DNA of 44,262 bases from Candidatus Nanoarchaeia archaeon (GTDB lineage Archaea > Nanobdellota > Nanobdellia > SCGC-AAA011-G17 > JAUYJU01). A program made the position numbers and the translations under genes. Where the stretch lies: the NCBI GenBank assembly GCA_030700155.1, contig JAUYJU010000004.1, positions 1-44,262 of the forward strand, given 5' to 3'. Positions 15,756 through 23,960 of this stretch are shown here, one piece after another (within the stretch, counting starts at the first letter, position 1; each line of letters opens with the position of its first letter). The notes under the pieces are model-generated. The model saw only the letters and a program-made list of their open reading frames with translations, was not told the origin of the DNA and did no database searches.

Positions 15756-16292
15756 TTATGGGGTAATGCCATACAATAAATTACTTAAACGCTTTTTATT
15801 ATAAACAGTCTTATCTACTAATTCGTTAATCCTTTCCAAAAAATAATTTACAAATCTTGGGTTTTCCTGCTTAAAATTAAAGGCGATTCTTAAAATATCA
15901 CTATTATTTGGTTTATTACAAGTTTGAAGGTATTTTTCATATCTGGCTAATTCCTCATTAAGTTCTCTGACGCTTAATAGTTCTACTCGTTTCTTAGTTA
16001 ATTCTCCAGTTACCCTATTACCTAAATATTTAGCCTCGTTTAATATCTCTTCCAGGGGATTAATATAAATAAAACCGAATATTATTTTTTGTTGAGGATT
16101 TAGTAGATTGTAGAATCTTTTATGTGCTTCTGGAACTTCAAAAAAATCTGCAGATGTTGTCAAATATCTTAGCTTTCTCTTTGAGCCATTAGGGTAGTCA
16201 CTATTTCCTTTAAGTCTTTCTACTCTTTCGCTATTACGGAATGCTTTTCTTCTTGTTTTTCCTTTTTTTGGAATGCTATCAAAGTCGCCCAT
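15756..16292 (-). CDS. Hypothetical protein, paralogue of the neighbour at 16348
   Basis: Not recognised. An in-frame GTG at 16307 adds five residues, but the TATA box (TTTATAAGG, about 16318-16326) is 29 nt before the ATG at 16292, and the paralogue also begins MGD, so 16292 is chosen. The basic N-terminus (KGKTRRKAFRNSERVERLKG) is followed by a helical region with FYNLLNPQQKIIFGFI, matching FYHNLSERQQKFFSRL in the neighbour. Soluble. Expressed from its own promoter downstream of the ribosomal block. Confidence 0.65.
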   Translation of the reverse strand: MGDFDSIPKKGKTRRKAFRNSERVERLKGNSDYPNGSKRKLRYLTTSADFFEVPEAHKRFYNLLNPQQKIIFGFIYINPLEEILNEAKYLGNRVTGELTKKRVELLSVRELNEELARYEKYLQTCNKPNNSDILRIAFNFKQENPRFVNYFLERINELVDKTVYNKKRLSNLLYGITP

Positions 16293-16347
16293 GTTCTTAT
16301 TCCTCACGTAACACCCCTTATAAATTTAAAATCTAGAAAACTGGTTT

Positions 16348-16839
16348 TTAAAAGTTTCTATTCTCTATTTGCCCTATCAAACTTTCTGCATCCTCTTTAA
16401 GTTCTTCAAGCTTTTCAGAATCATATCCTCCAGAACTAATATTTCTTTTTAGTGCTGGTTTTTCTGTTACCTCATCTAACAAAAAAACATACCTTACAAT
16501 GTGTTGATATAAACTAAAAAGCAATTCTTCATTTCTTAACTCCTTAGCATCTGTAAATATTGATTTCATTAAAGGGATCTCTTCAATTAAGGTAGCCAAT
16601 GGAGACTGATATTTTAGATTTCTTCCACCTAACCTTGAAAAGAATTTTTGCTGACGTTCAGATAAATTATGATAAAAAGCATAAAATTTTTTATAAACTT
16701 CTCTTACAGGCTCAGTTTTTGGGGTTTCTTTTATTTTTTTTTCAAGATTCTCTCCTCTTTCAAAGGGTCTATAAGCACGTTGGCTCTTTCTAGAAATACC
16801 ATTAGGATTATTTCCTTTTGCGAATCTGTAATCTCCCAT
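16348..16839 (-). CDS. Hypothetical protein, paralogue of the neighbour at 15756
   Basis: Not recognised. Same plan as the gene at 15756-16292: MGD start, basic low-complexity N-terminus with NPNGISRKSQRAYRPFERGENL, then a helical domain with the shared Q-Q-K/K-F motif and a helical, acidic C-terminus (EKLEELKEDAESLIGQIEN). The two arose by tandem duplication and have diverged strongly. Located directly after rpoN, a position where ribosomal or RNAP genes usually continue. Confidence 0.65.
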   Translation of the reverse strand: MGDYRFAKGNNPNGISRKSQRAYRPFERGENLEKKIKETPKTEPVREVYKKFYAFYHNLSERQQKFFSRLGGRNLKYQSPLATLIEEIPLMKSIFTDAKELRNEELLFSLYQHIVRYVFLLDEVTEKPALKRNISSGGYDSEKLEELKEDAESLIGQIENRNF

Positions 16840-16880
16840 GTTGCATAAATCTCACTATTAATTAAAATTTAAAAATAAAA

Positions 16881-17078
16881 TTAACTCTTCCTGAACTTAG
16901 CTACAGTTTCTGCTAAGTCTACGTGTCCTAAAAATAAAGCTCTGCAGCAGTATCTTTTTAATCCTAATTCATCCAAAGCTTGTTTCTTGTCTGTTCCAGC
17001 TGCAACTTTCTCATTATATTTCTCCCATAATTGAGCAACTGGCTTGCTGCATCCGAAACATCTTACTGGTATAATCAT
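16881..17078 (-). CDS. rpoN: RNA polymerase subunit Rpo10 (RpoN/Rpb10)
   Basis: 65 residues, full length. Zinc-bundle Cys are in place: Cys7 and Cys10 (RCFGC) and the adjacent pair Cys44-Cys45 (RYCCR). MIIPVRCF is the universal start of the family. It joins the Rpo3-Rpo11 assembly platform of the polymerase. Last gene of the ribosomal protein block, 15 nt after rps9, the standard archaeal order. Confidence 0.97.
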   Translation of the reverse strand: MIIPVRCFGCSKPVAQLWEKYNEKVAAGTDKKQALDELGLKRYCCRALFLGHVDLAETVAKFRKS

Positions 17079-17093
17079 TTTTTATCCTCCAAA

Positions 17094-17492
17094 CTAACGG
17101 TATGACTTCTGACGTTTAGCACGTGCTTTGGACCTATTAGGTTTTCTTGTCTCTCTTCTTCTTACGTCAGCGACTAGCAAATGCCTGTCATATGTTAAAA
17201 AATCCTGTTTTAGTTTTTTGCTTCCTGTTGCTTGAACTAAAGCTTTAGCAATTGTTAAACGAGCAGCTTCAGCTTGACTATGCCAGCCTCCTCCTTTAAC
17301 ATGAACATGAATATCATATTGCTTGGATAAATCTCCAGCAATAATTAACGGTTCTTGTACAAATAATCTTGCAAGTGGATTTCCATAATCTTCAACTGGA
17401 ACGCTATTAATTCTAATTATGCCTGATCCTTCTCTGCAAGAAGCACGAGCTATTGCTCTCTTTCTCTTTCCAGACACTACCAAAGCTTTCAT
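17094..17492 (-). CDS. rps9: Ribosomal protein uS9
   Basis: 132 residues. Hallmarks: SGKRKRAIARA at the start, VKGGGWHSQAEAARLTIAKAL in the middle, LTYDRHLLVADVRRRETRKPNRSKARAKRQKSYR at the C-terminus, whose last Arg reaches the P-site tRNA. The start codon overlaps the rpl13 stop by 4 nt. Confidence 0.97.
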   Translation of the reverse strand: MKALVVSGKRKRAIARASCREGSGIIRINSVPVEDYGNPLARLFVQEPLIIAGDLSKQYDIHVHVKGGGWHSQAEAARLTIAKALVQATGSKKLKQDFLTYDRHLLVADVRRRETRKPNRSKARAKRQKSYR

Positions 17493-17908
17493 TGTTTGCC
17501 TCTTAATTCAAGACTTAATTGTTCCAAATTAAGATATTTATAATTCGGAAGCTTATTAGCATTAGCTTTTTCTATAGTTTCAAATTTCTTTCCTTGCAAC
17601 TCAGCAGGAATCCCTATATAACATTTTAATCTTTTGAAAGCTTCTTTTCCACGTGAATTCTTCCATGGGATCATTCCACGTATAGCTCTTTTTAAAATTA
17701 GATCTTCTCTTCTTGGGTAAAATGGTCCTGCATAAGGGTGTCCACGTTCTACTTTTTCCTTATATCTTTCAACAATTCTCTTTCTTGGTCCTGAAATTAT
17801 TGCTTTTTCAGAGTTAACTATACTAACTTCTTCTCCGTGTAAAATCTGCTTTGAAACGTAAGTTGCAATTCTTCCTATTAACAAATGTGTTGCATCTATG
17901 ATTATCAT
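17489..17908 (-). CDS. rpl13: Ribosomal protein uL13
   Basis: 139 residues. Family motifs are LIGRIATYVSKQIL, GPRKRIVERYKEK, RGMIPWKNSRGKEAFKRLKCY and GIPAE. A large-subunit protein that binds 23S rRNA early in assembly. Overlaps its neighbours on both sides by 4 nt, so the genes are translationally coupled. Confidence 0.97.
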   Translation of the reverse strand: MIIIDATHLLIGRIATYVSKQILHGEEVSIVNSEKAIISGPRKRIVERYKEKVERGHPYAGPFYPRREDLILKRAIRGMIPWKNSRGKEAFKRLKCYIGIPAELQGKKFETIEKANANKLPNYKYLNLEQLSLELRGKQ

Positions 17909-18252
17909 CCTAAAATCCTCACTCCCTTGCCTTTAGGGTTGTCTTTCATTAATTGTCTTATTGTCATTGCATCTAATTTTTCGCTTGCAGATCTTGAAAA
18001 TTTAAAAGCTGCAACTTTTAATTTATGATTTATTTCTCCTGAACCTAAAACCTTTCCAGGAACAATAACGGTTTCGTTAGCTTTTGTGTATCTGCCTAAT
18101 CTATCTAAATTAACTTCTCTTCTCTTTCTTGTTGGACTTTCTAAATCTTCGGCTATTCTTTTCCATATTTTTACTTTCTGATCTAATGAAAGTTTCTTCA
18201 AATCATGAATTAAGTTCACTAAATTTGGATTATCTGATCCTGTTCTTTTCAT
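17905..18252 (-). CDS. rpl18e: Ribosomal protein eL18
   Basis: 115 residues. Recognised by VNLDRLGRYTKANETVIVPGKVLGSGEINHKLKVAAFKFS and the closing KGKGVRILG. Archaeal/eukaryotic large-subunit protein in its usual place between rpoD and rpl13, with 4-nt overlaps on each side. Confidence 0.97.
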   Translation of the reverse strand: MKRTGSDNPNLVNLIHDLKKLSLDQKVKIWKRIAEDLESPTRKRREVNLDRLGRYTKANETVIVPGKVLGSGEINHKLKVAAFKFSRSASEKLDAMTIRQLMKDNPKGKGVRILG

Positions 18253-19013
18253 TTTGCCTTCTTAACCTCTGTATCTAATTCGTCAAGCTTTTCATCAAAT
18301 ATAGACGTAGCTTTTTCTAAAATCTTAGGTATCTCAACTTGACCCCAGGATTCTATATAAAAAATAAAATCTTTATCAGAGTAATTTATTTTTACTCCAT
18401 TTTTCTCACAAATTTCTTCATAGGCATCATTCCATTTTGTGAAATCAATAACTTCTAATCCTTTACCTTTTTCTTTCAAAGCGCCGTTGCAAGCCTCAAT
18501 TATTTTCTTAAGTGAAACATTTCCTGCAACTTCAAATTCTGGAACCCCCCTATAATAAATATGGGCTGGACTGAATTTCATGTGATCTCTTCCTCTTCCC
18601 AAAACTGCAAAACCTTCAAGTTCTAATTTTTGTTCTTTTAACAACATAACAATAGGTATTTTTGGTTCTAATGAGACAACCTTTTTATCATCAAATTCTA
18701 TATTTTCTGCATAAACTGTAGCAGGTCCTTTTACCTTTAATGAAAAATTAACTTGGTACTTTGGACTTTCTTTACCTTCTTTAGGAAATTCGTAATAATC
18801 TAAATCTGTTTTTAAAGGTATTAATCCCATTCTATGAGCAACTATTTCGTCATATAGTGGAGAATCATTTTTTGAAATTGTAATATCTTCAATTGCCAGT
18901 GTTGGAACTTCTTCAAGAACCAATCTTCTAACTGTGTTAGCTACGGCCGGGTTAATATCTTTAAGTATGAAAACAACTTCGTTCTTATCCTTGTGTAAAA
19001 CTTGAATATCCAT
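18249..19013 (-). CDS. rpoD: RNA polymerase subunit Rpo3 (RpoD)
   Basis: 254 residues. Equivalent of bacterial alpha and eukaryotic Rpb3: N-terminal dimerisation-like region with NPAVANTVRRLVLEEVPTLAIEDI and DEIVAHRMGLIPLKTD. Many archaeal Rpo3 proteins carry a ferredoxin-like insert with Fe-S cysteines. Here the equivalent region (about 165-205) has only isolated Cys (EACNG, EEICEKN), no CxxCxxC cluster, so no iron-sulfur centre is expected. Sits between rps11 and rpl18e. Confidence 0.96.
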   Translation of the reverse strand: MDIQVLHKDKNEVVFILKDINPAVANTVRRLVLEEVPTLAIEDITISKNDSPLYDEIVAHRMGLIPLKTDLDYYEFPKEGKESPKYQVNFSLKVKGPATVYAENIEFDDKKVVSLEPKIPIVMLLKEQKLELEGFAVLGRGRDHMKFSPAHIYYRGVPEFEVAGNVSLKKIIEACNGALKEKGKGLEVIDFTKWNDAYEEICEKNGVKINYSDKDFIFYIESWGQVEIPKILEKATSIFDEKLDELDTEVKKAK

Positions 19014-19448
19014 TTATACTCTCCTCCCTCTTTTTCCGCCTTTCTTTCTACATGTATCAGAAGGTGTTGCTGTAACATCTTCTATAATTCCAATTCTTAA
19101 TCCTGCTCTTGAAAGAGTCCTAACAGCAGCTTGTGCTCCAGGTCCAGGACTGTTAGGTCCATTATGACCTCCTGGTGCTCTAATCTTAATATGTAAAGCA
19201 TTAATACCTTTTTCTTTAGCGCCATCAGCAGCTATCTTTGCTGCGGACATTGCTGCATTAGGGCTTGATTCTAACCTATCAGCTTTAACTACCATACCAC
19301 CTGATGCTTTTGCTAAAGTTTCTGAACCAGTAATGTCTGTAATGTGAATTATTGTATTGTTATAACTAGAATAAATGTGTGCAACTCCCCACCTATATTT
19401 CTCGCCCCTTGTAGGCATAAATCCTCTTTGTGGTCTTAACGGTCTCAT
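19014..19448 (-). CDS. rps11: Ribosomal protein uS11
   Basis: 144 residues. Motifs: [59 protein letters not shown]. The standard core starts near residue 14; the preceding basic [10 protein letters not shown] segment is a short extension whose ATG overlaps the rps4 stop by 4 nt. A start at the internal Met11 is possible. Confidence 0.96.
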   Translation of the reverse strand: MRPLRPQRGFMPTRGEKYRWGVAHIYSSYNNTIIHITDITGSETLAKASGGMVVKADRLESSPNAAMSAAKIAADGAKEKGINALHIKIRAPGGHNGPNSPGPGAQAAVRTLSRAGLRIGIIEDVTATPSDTCRKKGGKRGRRV

Positions 19449-20086
19449 TTTTCTTTAACCTCAATAACTTTTTCTTCAACTTTTTCTTTAGGTTCTAAAA
19501 CTTTTGGTTCTTCTAATTTTTCCTTTAATTCTGCTTTAATCTCTTGTTTTAATTTAAGTTCATCCTTAGCCACAATTCTTTGTCTTTCTGGATGCATCTC
19601 CTCATTAAATTGCGATGTAGGCGAATAAATAATATCTCCTTCTTCGTCAATATTAACTAAATATGAAGGCACATCAACATTTTTTCCATGAACAAATATG
19701 TGTCCATGAGTTATCAATTGTCTTGCTTGGTTAACAGATCTAGCAAGTCCTTTCTTGAAGACAACTGTTTGTAATCTTCTGCCTAAAATATCTTTATTTG
19801 TTAATTCTAAAACTCTTTCTCTTGTTGCTCCTTTTTCCAATAACCCTAATCTTATTAATTTGTTAAGTAAATTAGTTTCTTCTAAAGCACGTTGTTCTGG
19901 CTTTTTAATAATTAGTTTTTTAGCCTGATCTTTAAAACCTTTTAGTTTAGAAGACATTTTCCAAATTTCTTTTTTATTTTTTAGTCCAAATTCTCTTAAA
20001 ATTATTTTTTCTTCTTCTATCCTTGACCTTTGCCATGGATGCATTGGTCCAGAATATTTGGGTCTATGTTTTTTTGGATCTCCCAT
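19445..20086 (-). CDS. rps4: Ribosomal protein uS4
   Basis: 213 residues. [18 protein letters not shown] at the start is the archaeal hallmark. The S4 RNA-binding domain is clear: [43 protein letters not shown] long acidic/basic tail (about 175-213, Glu/Lys-rich, EVKEK end) extends beyond the usual length and is probably disordered. It lacks the N-terminal zinc cysteines. Confidence 0.96.
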   Translation of the reverse strand: MGDPKKHRPKYSGPMHPWQRSRIEEEKIILREFGLKNKKEIWKMSSKLKGFKDQAKKLIIKKPEQRALEETNLLNKLIRLGLLEKGATRERVLELTNKDILGRRLQTVVFKKGLARSVNQARQLITHGHIFVHGKNVDVPSYLVNIDEEGDIIYSPTSQFNEEMHPERQRIVAKDELKLKQEIKAELKEKLEEPKVLEPKEKVEEKVIEVKEK

Positions 20087-20088
20087 AT

Positions 20089-20544
20089 TTAACCTGTCTT
20101 ACCTCTCTTTGCTTTCTTAACTCCAATAGCACTTCCCTTTCTGAAGTGAGCTTTTGTGTTCTGTCCTCTTACTGGCTGTCCTATTGAATGTCTCATTCCT
20201 TTGTAAGTCTTTATCTTCTTCATATTTTTAATATCAAAATCAACGTTTAATCTTAAATCAGATGAAATTAAATGTTTATCAGTACCAGTTTCATTATCTT
20301 TTCTTCTATTATATAACCAAGAAGGAATTCCTTGAGGATTTTTTAAAATTGATTCTATTTTCTCAATTTGAGCATCAGTTAAAGCGCCCACTTGCATATT
20401 CTGGTCTAAATCAGAAGTCATACAGACAGCATTAGCCATCATAAAACTAACTCCTTTAACTTGGCGTAATGCATAGTACAAAGTCTTGTGACCTACTACA
20501 TCTGCATCCCCTATCCTTACAATTCCCCTTAATTCTTCTGCCAT
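20089..20544 (-). CDS. rps13: Ribosomal protein uS13
   Basis: 151 residues. Motifs [34 protein letters not shown] and the closing [20 protein letters not shown]. Contacts the P-site tRNA and the subunit bridge. First gene of the S13 group; a TATA box at 20565-20577 is about 26 nt upstream, so this operon can start inside the gap after DUF655. Confidence 0.97.
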   Translation of the reverse strand: MAEELRGIVRIGDADVVGHKTLYYALRQVKGVSFMMANAVCMTSDLDQNMQVGALTDAQIEKIESILKNPQGIPSWLYNRRKDNETGTDKHLISSDLRLNVDFDIKNMKKIKTYKGMRHSIGQPVRGQNTKAHFRKGSAIGVKKAKRGKTG

Positions 20545-20564
20545 TTAGTTTTTCCTTTCAAGGA

Positions 20565-20577
20565 GACTTTAAAAACT
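20565..20577 (-). promoter_or_regulatory. TATA box of the uS13 operon
   Basis: On the minus strand AGTTTTTAAAGTC, centred about 26 nt before the uS13 ATG at 20544. It lies in the 45-nt gap between DUF655 and rps13 and implies an independent, leaderless start for the eight-gene block. Confidence 0.55.
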
Positions 20578-20589
20578 TTGCGACAAGAA

Positions 20590-21156
20590 CTAGACGCCTA
20601 CAAAGAGTCTATGTTTGTCTTCCCCTTCAAGTTCTGCCAAGATTCTCTTGACAATTGCTTTTTCAGGGTCAGGCATCAGTTTTACGCGACTCTTAATATC
20701 GTCGAAGCTCTTGAACGGTTCTTTTTCCCGTTCCTTTAGGATCTCCCACATATGTCTTTTACCAATGCCAGGCAACAGTTCCATCTGATGCCTCCTTGTG
20801 TTTATCGGGCCTGCTTTATTGAAAAACTCAACGAACCTTTGCTCGTCTTTTTCAATAAGTTCCCTTATCAAACCATCCAGCTCCATTGTAGCTGTCTGGG
20901 TCAATTTTGAAAGTGGTATTTTTCCAAGTATGTGGTGTATTTTGTCACGTTTTCCTTCACCCATATAAACATCTTCACGAAGTTGAAGGTGAACACCTTT
21001 CTTTGGAACTAATTCTAGTAATATAAAATATTTCTTACCAAGAGCTTGCGCTATAGGAGTCTTCATATGCATTGGTCTCTTGTCGAATGGATAACCATTC
21101 GGAAGAAAATCCAATACAATTGCTTCTTCTTCCCTTACTATTTCGCGTCTTATCAT
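20590..21156 (-). CDS. DUF655 protein with helix-hairpin-helix domain
   Basis: 188 residues. Archaeal DUF655 family: an OB-like N-terminal part (AIVLDFLPNGYP..KRP, FILLELVPKKGVHLQLREDVYMG) and a C-terminal HhH region (MELLPGIGKRHMWEILKEREKEPFKSFDDIKSRVKLMPDPEKAIVKRIL). It is predicted to bind nucleic acid. The conserved neighbourhood (eL21, Rpo4) suggests a role in transcription or translation. Molecular function is not established. Confidence 0.92.
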   Translation of the reverse strand: MIRREIVREEEAIVLDFLPNGYPFDKRPMHMKTPIAQALGKKYFILLELVPKKGVHLQLREDVYMGEGKRDKIHHILGKIPLSKLTQTATMELDGLIRELIEKDEQRFVEFFNKAGPINTRRHQMELLPGIGKRHMWEILKEREKEPFKSFDDIKSRVKLMPDPEKAIVKRILAELEGEDKHRLFVGV

Positions 21157-21180
21157 TTTCTATTGTCTCTTGATTGGTTT

Positions 21181-21510
21181 TTACTTTAAACATTCTAATA
21201 TCCTTTGCATGTCTTCTTGTTTTATTGTTAAGTTCTCACCTATAAACAATGTCTTTATACTTTCGAGGTCTTTAGGCTGCAAATCAGCTATCTTCGCAAT
21301 GTGTCTGTCTTTTAACCTTTGTATACCTAAATCCTCAATTATTTTCTTAAAATCTGTTTTTTGTTTTTTCTCTACTGTTAAACCTAAATATTCCAAGGTT
21401 TTGCTTGCCCTAAAATTAAGTTCTTTGTCTCTTTTCTTAACTTCTTCCAACTTAGTTTTAAGCTCATTAAGGGTCAAAGCTTTTTCTTGTATGATTTCTA
21501 TTTCTCCCAT
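21181..21510 (-). CDS. rpoF: RNA polymerase subunit Rpo4 (RpoF)
   Basis: 109 residues. Helical Rpb4/RpoF family: RASKTLEYLGLTVEKK..DFKKIIEDLGIQRLKDRHIAKIADLQPKDLESIKTLF. It forms the polymerase stalk with Rpo7. The gene starts 1 nt after the eL21 stop, and DUF655 follows 24 nt downstream, the typical archaeal triplet. Confidence 0.92.
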   Translation of the reverse strand: MGEIEIIQEKALTLNELKTKLEEVKKRDKELNFRASKTLEYLGLTVEKKQKTDFKKIIEDLGIQRLKDRHIAKIADLQPKDLESIKTLFIGENLTIKQEDMQRILECLK

Positions 21511-21511
21511 T

Positions 21512-21799
21512 TTAGCATCTCTTCAAATGTATCGGATGAACTATCAAATCTTTTTGTTTGTTCGTGTCTTTGAAAGTTACTACGTAGCATCTTCCTTTCT
21601 TTGCCTTTATGATAACATTTCTTCCATGGAATCTTGGAAGGTACATACCTTTTTGATAAGCAGGTTCTGCTGATAAAACAGCATGTTCCCCTTCTTTGAA
21701 AGATTGTAAAAATCTTCTTATGCTTACTTTTCCTTTTTGACTATAATGTTTTTGTAGCTTATACCTAGTTTTCCTTCTAAATCCGCCTATTCTCTTCAT
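21512..21799 (-). CDS. rpl21e: Ribosomal protein eL21
   Basis: 95 residues. Recognised by GFRRKTRYKLQKHYSQKGKVSIRRFLQSF at the start and YLPRFHGRNVIIKAKKGRCYVV. Leads the rpl21e-rpoF-DUF655 operon; a palindromic TATA box CCTTTATAAAGG at 21825-21836 is about 31 nt upstream. Confidence 0.95.
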   Translation of the reverse strand: MKRIGGFRRKTRYKLQKHYSQKGKVSIRRFLQSFKEGEHAVLSAEPAYQKGMYLPRFHGRNVIIKAKKGRCYVVTFKDTNKQKDLIVHPIHLKRC

Positions 21800-21873
21800 G
21801 GTGTTAAAACTTTGGTCATACCCCTTTATAAAGGTTTGTATGCTTAAAAGTGCTAAATAAAGCGTCTAGAAGC

Positions 21874-22164
21874 CTATTTCTGTATTTTTGTTGCCAAAGA
21901 ACTGAGTGCTTTATCCATAGCAAAGAATAAATTAGATTCTGCGGCCATTGAAGTGAACTCTGAGGAGTCTGTTATAAGTTTTCCTTCAAGTTCTACCTTC
22001 TTAGGATCATTAGATTTCATGTTTAAACTAAGTTCTTTGATGTTTATTTGGTTATCAGAAAGTTTTCTTGCGTAGTTGCCTACTAATTTTTTAACGACTA
22101 CCAGCATTCCAGGTTCTAGCTGACTAAAGCCAATTAATTTAATATTGCCCCCCAGTTCTATCAT
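21874..22164 (-). CDS. Hypothetical small protein, 96 aa
   Basis: Not securely recognised. A longer ORF would start at 22197, but the TATA box (TATATAAGAA, about 22185-22195) lies within that extension. The ATG at 22164 (MIELGGNIKLIGF) is 25 nt downstream and is chosen. The strand-helix-strand-strand-helix pattern (LVVVKKLVGNYARKLSD, LEGKLITDS, FFAMDKALSSLATKIQ) resembles ribosome hibernation factor (HPF/YfiA)-like folds; that is a weak impression. Cytoplasmic. Confidence 0.65.
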   Translation of the reverse strand: MIELGGNIKLIGFSQLEPGMLVVVKKLVGNYARKLSDNQINIKELSLNMKSNDPKKVELEGKLITDSSEFTSMAAESNLFFAMDKALSSLATKIQK

Positions 22165-22243
22165 GCTAAATAATAGTGATAGAATTCTTATATACATTTC
22201 GGTTTTGGCAAGTTTTATATTATACCTCTTTTAGATTTTATAT

Positions 22244-22600
22244 ATGACTAAAAACAAAACGCTTGAAAAACAGATTAAAGGGGCTGAAAATGATGGAAGA
22301 GTTGGAACCTTGATAGCTCTTTTAGTCAAGAACGACAAAATAAAAGAGGCTGCTGAAATTGCATATACTGAATTTGGTATTGAAAGGGCAATAAAAATTT
22401 ACATGAATGATTCCAAAGGTCAAGAAGCAGCAAAGTTTGCAGAAACAAAAGGTTATTTGAGGGAAGCTTATGAATTATATATAGAATATAATATGAAAAC
22501 TGATTATTTAAGAGTTAGCGAACAAAGTGGTATAGCTTCGAAAGCTAGGAAAAAGCCTGCTAAAATAAAAAAGGAACATCCTCTGAGGAATAAATTTTAG
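22244..22600 (+). CDS. Hypothetical helical-repeat protein, 118 aa
   Basis: No named family recognised. The protein is a run of amphipathic helices with TPR/alpha-solenoid character (LIALLVKNDKIKEAAEIAYTEFG, AIKIYMNDSKGQEAAKFAETKG, LREAYELYIEYN), about 30 residues per helix pair, and a basic tail (KARKKPAKIKKEHPLRNKF) that could bind RNA. TATA at 22213-22220 fits a leaderless start. Separate from aspS, which has its own TATA box. Confidence 0.7.
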   Translation: MTKNKTLEKQIKGAENDGRVGTLIALLVKNDKIKEAAEIAYTEFGIERAIKIYMNDSKGQEAAKFAETKGYLREAYELYIEYNMKTDYLRVSEQSGIASKARKKPAKIKKEHPLRNKF

Positions 22601-22640
22601 TTTGAAAACCTTTATATAGCTAATATCAAACTTTAACTAC

Positions 22641-23960
22641 ATGCTTAGAACACATAGTTGTGGTGAACTTACTAAAAAAAATGAGGGTAAAAAAGTAACT
22701 TTAGTCGGTTGGGTCAAAACTTTAAGGGTTCAAGGTAAAGTAAGTTTTCTTCTTTTGAGAGATAGGGATGGAATAACTCAATGTTTTTTGAATGATGAGC
22801 TAACTAAGAAGACTTCTGATATCACTCCTGAATCTGTTGTACTTGTTGAAGGCAAAGTAAAAGTCAGACCAGATAAACAAATTAGGAAGGATATAAAAAC
22901 TGGAGAAATTGAAATTGAAACTTCTAAAATTGAAATAATCTCTAAAGCTGAAGTCCCTTTGCCTATTGAAGTTGAAGAGGAAACCACTACTCATATTGAT
23001 AAAAGAGTAGATAACAGGTTTTTAGATTTAAGAAGAGATAAAGTAAATGCAATATTCAGAGTAAGATCAAAAATAGCACAACACACTGTTGAATTTTTTT
23101 CAAAAGAAGGTTTTGTTAATATTAATTCCCCTAAACTAACTGAATCTGGAGTTGAGTCTGGAGCTGAAGAGTTTAAATTACCTTACTTCAAGAAAACTGC
23201 TTCATTGGCACAGTCTCCACAAGTGTATAAACAGATGTTTGTTATTTCTGGACTGGAGAGAGTATATGAGATTGGAACTGTGTTTAGGGCTGAGAAATCA
23301 CATACTACAAGGCATCTAACTGAATTTACTGGAATTGATATGGAAATGGGTTTTATTGAAAATGAACATGATGTTATGGATGTTGTTGAAAATTATTTTA
23401 AATATTTATTGACGGAGGTTAGTAAAAGCTGTAAAGAAGAACTAGAATTGTTAAAAGTAAAATTAAATGTTCCTAAGAAGATTCCCAGGTTAGATATTTC
23501 TGAGATTAGGAAAATATTGAAGGAAAAGAAGAAGAATATTCCTGAAGACGATGATTTAGATGCAGAAGCTGAAAAACTTTTAAGTGAATATGTTAAAGAA
23601 AAATATAAATGTGATTTTGTTTTTGCTTTAAATTATCCTTGGAAGAAAAGACCTTTCTATCATATGAGGCCTGAAAATAATCCTAAAGGGACAAGAAGTT
23701 TTGATTTAATTTATAATGGAGTTGAAATTGGAACTGGTGCTCAAAGAGAACATAGATTAGAAATATTAGAAAAACAAGCTAAAGAAAAAGGTATTGATTT
23801 GAAAAAGATGAAATTTTATAGGGATATTTTTAGGTTTGGTGCTCCCCCTCATGGTGGAGTTGGATTAGGATTGGATAGAATAACTGAACAATTATTGAAT
23901 TTAGATAATATTAGGGAGGCAATATTGTTGCCTAGAGATCCTGAAAGATTAACGCCTTGA
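22641..23960 (+). CDS. aspS: Aspartyl-tRNA synthetase, archaeal type
   Basis: 439 residues, the short archaeal/eukaryotic form without the bacterial GAD insert. An N-terminal OB-fold anticodon-binding domain (about 1-100) precedes the class II core: motif 2 region VYEIGTVFRAEKSHTTRHLTEF, then FDLIYNGVEIGTGAQREHR, and motif 3 GVGLGLDRI. Charges tRNA-Asp. Residue 26, which is Trp in discriminating and His in many non-discriminating archaeal enzymes, is Lys here, so specificity for tRNA-Asn cannot be read by the usual rule. TATA at about 22609-22620, leaderless. Its 3' end overlaps the convergent repeat protein by 12 nt. Confidence 0.96.
   Translation: MLRTHSCGELTKKNEGKKVTLVGWVKTLRVQGKVSFLLLRDRDGITQCFLNDELTKKTSDITPESVVLVEGKVKVRPDKQIRKDIKTGEIEIETSKIEIISKAEVPLPIEVEEETTTHIDKRVDNRFLDLRRDKVNAIFRVRSKIAQHTVEFFSKEGFVNINSPKLTESGVESGAEEFKLPYFKKTASLAQSPQVYKQMFVISGLERVYEIGTVFRAEKSHTTRHLTEFTGIDMEMGFIENEHDVMDVVENYFKYLLTEVSKSCKEELELLKVKLNVPKKIPRLDISEIRKILKEKKKNIPEDDDLDAEAEKLLSEYVKEKYKCDFVFALNYPWKKRPFYHMRPENNPKGTRSFDLIYNGVEIGTGAQREHRLEILEKQAKEKGIDLKKMKFYRDIFRFGAPPHGGVGLGLDRITEQLLNLDNIREAILLPRDPERLTP

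Noticed and set aside
21170-21673. Plus-strand ORF of 167 codons
   Set aside because: Antisense to Rpo4 and eL21, both secure.
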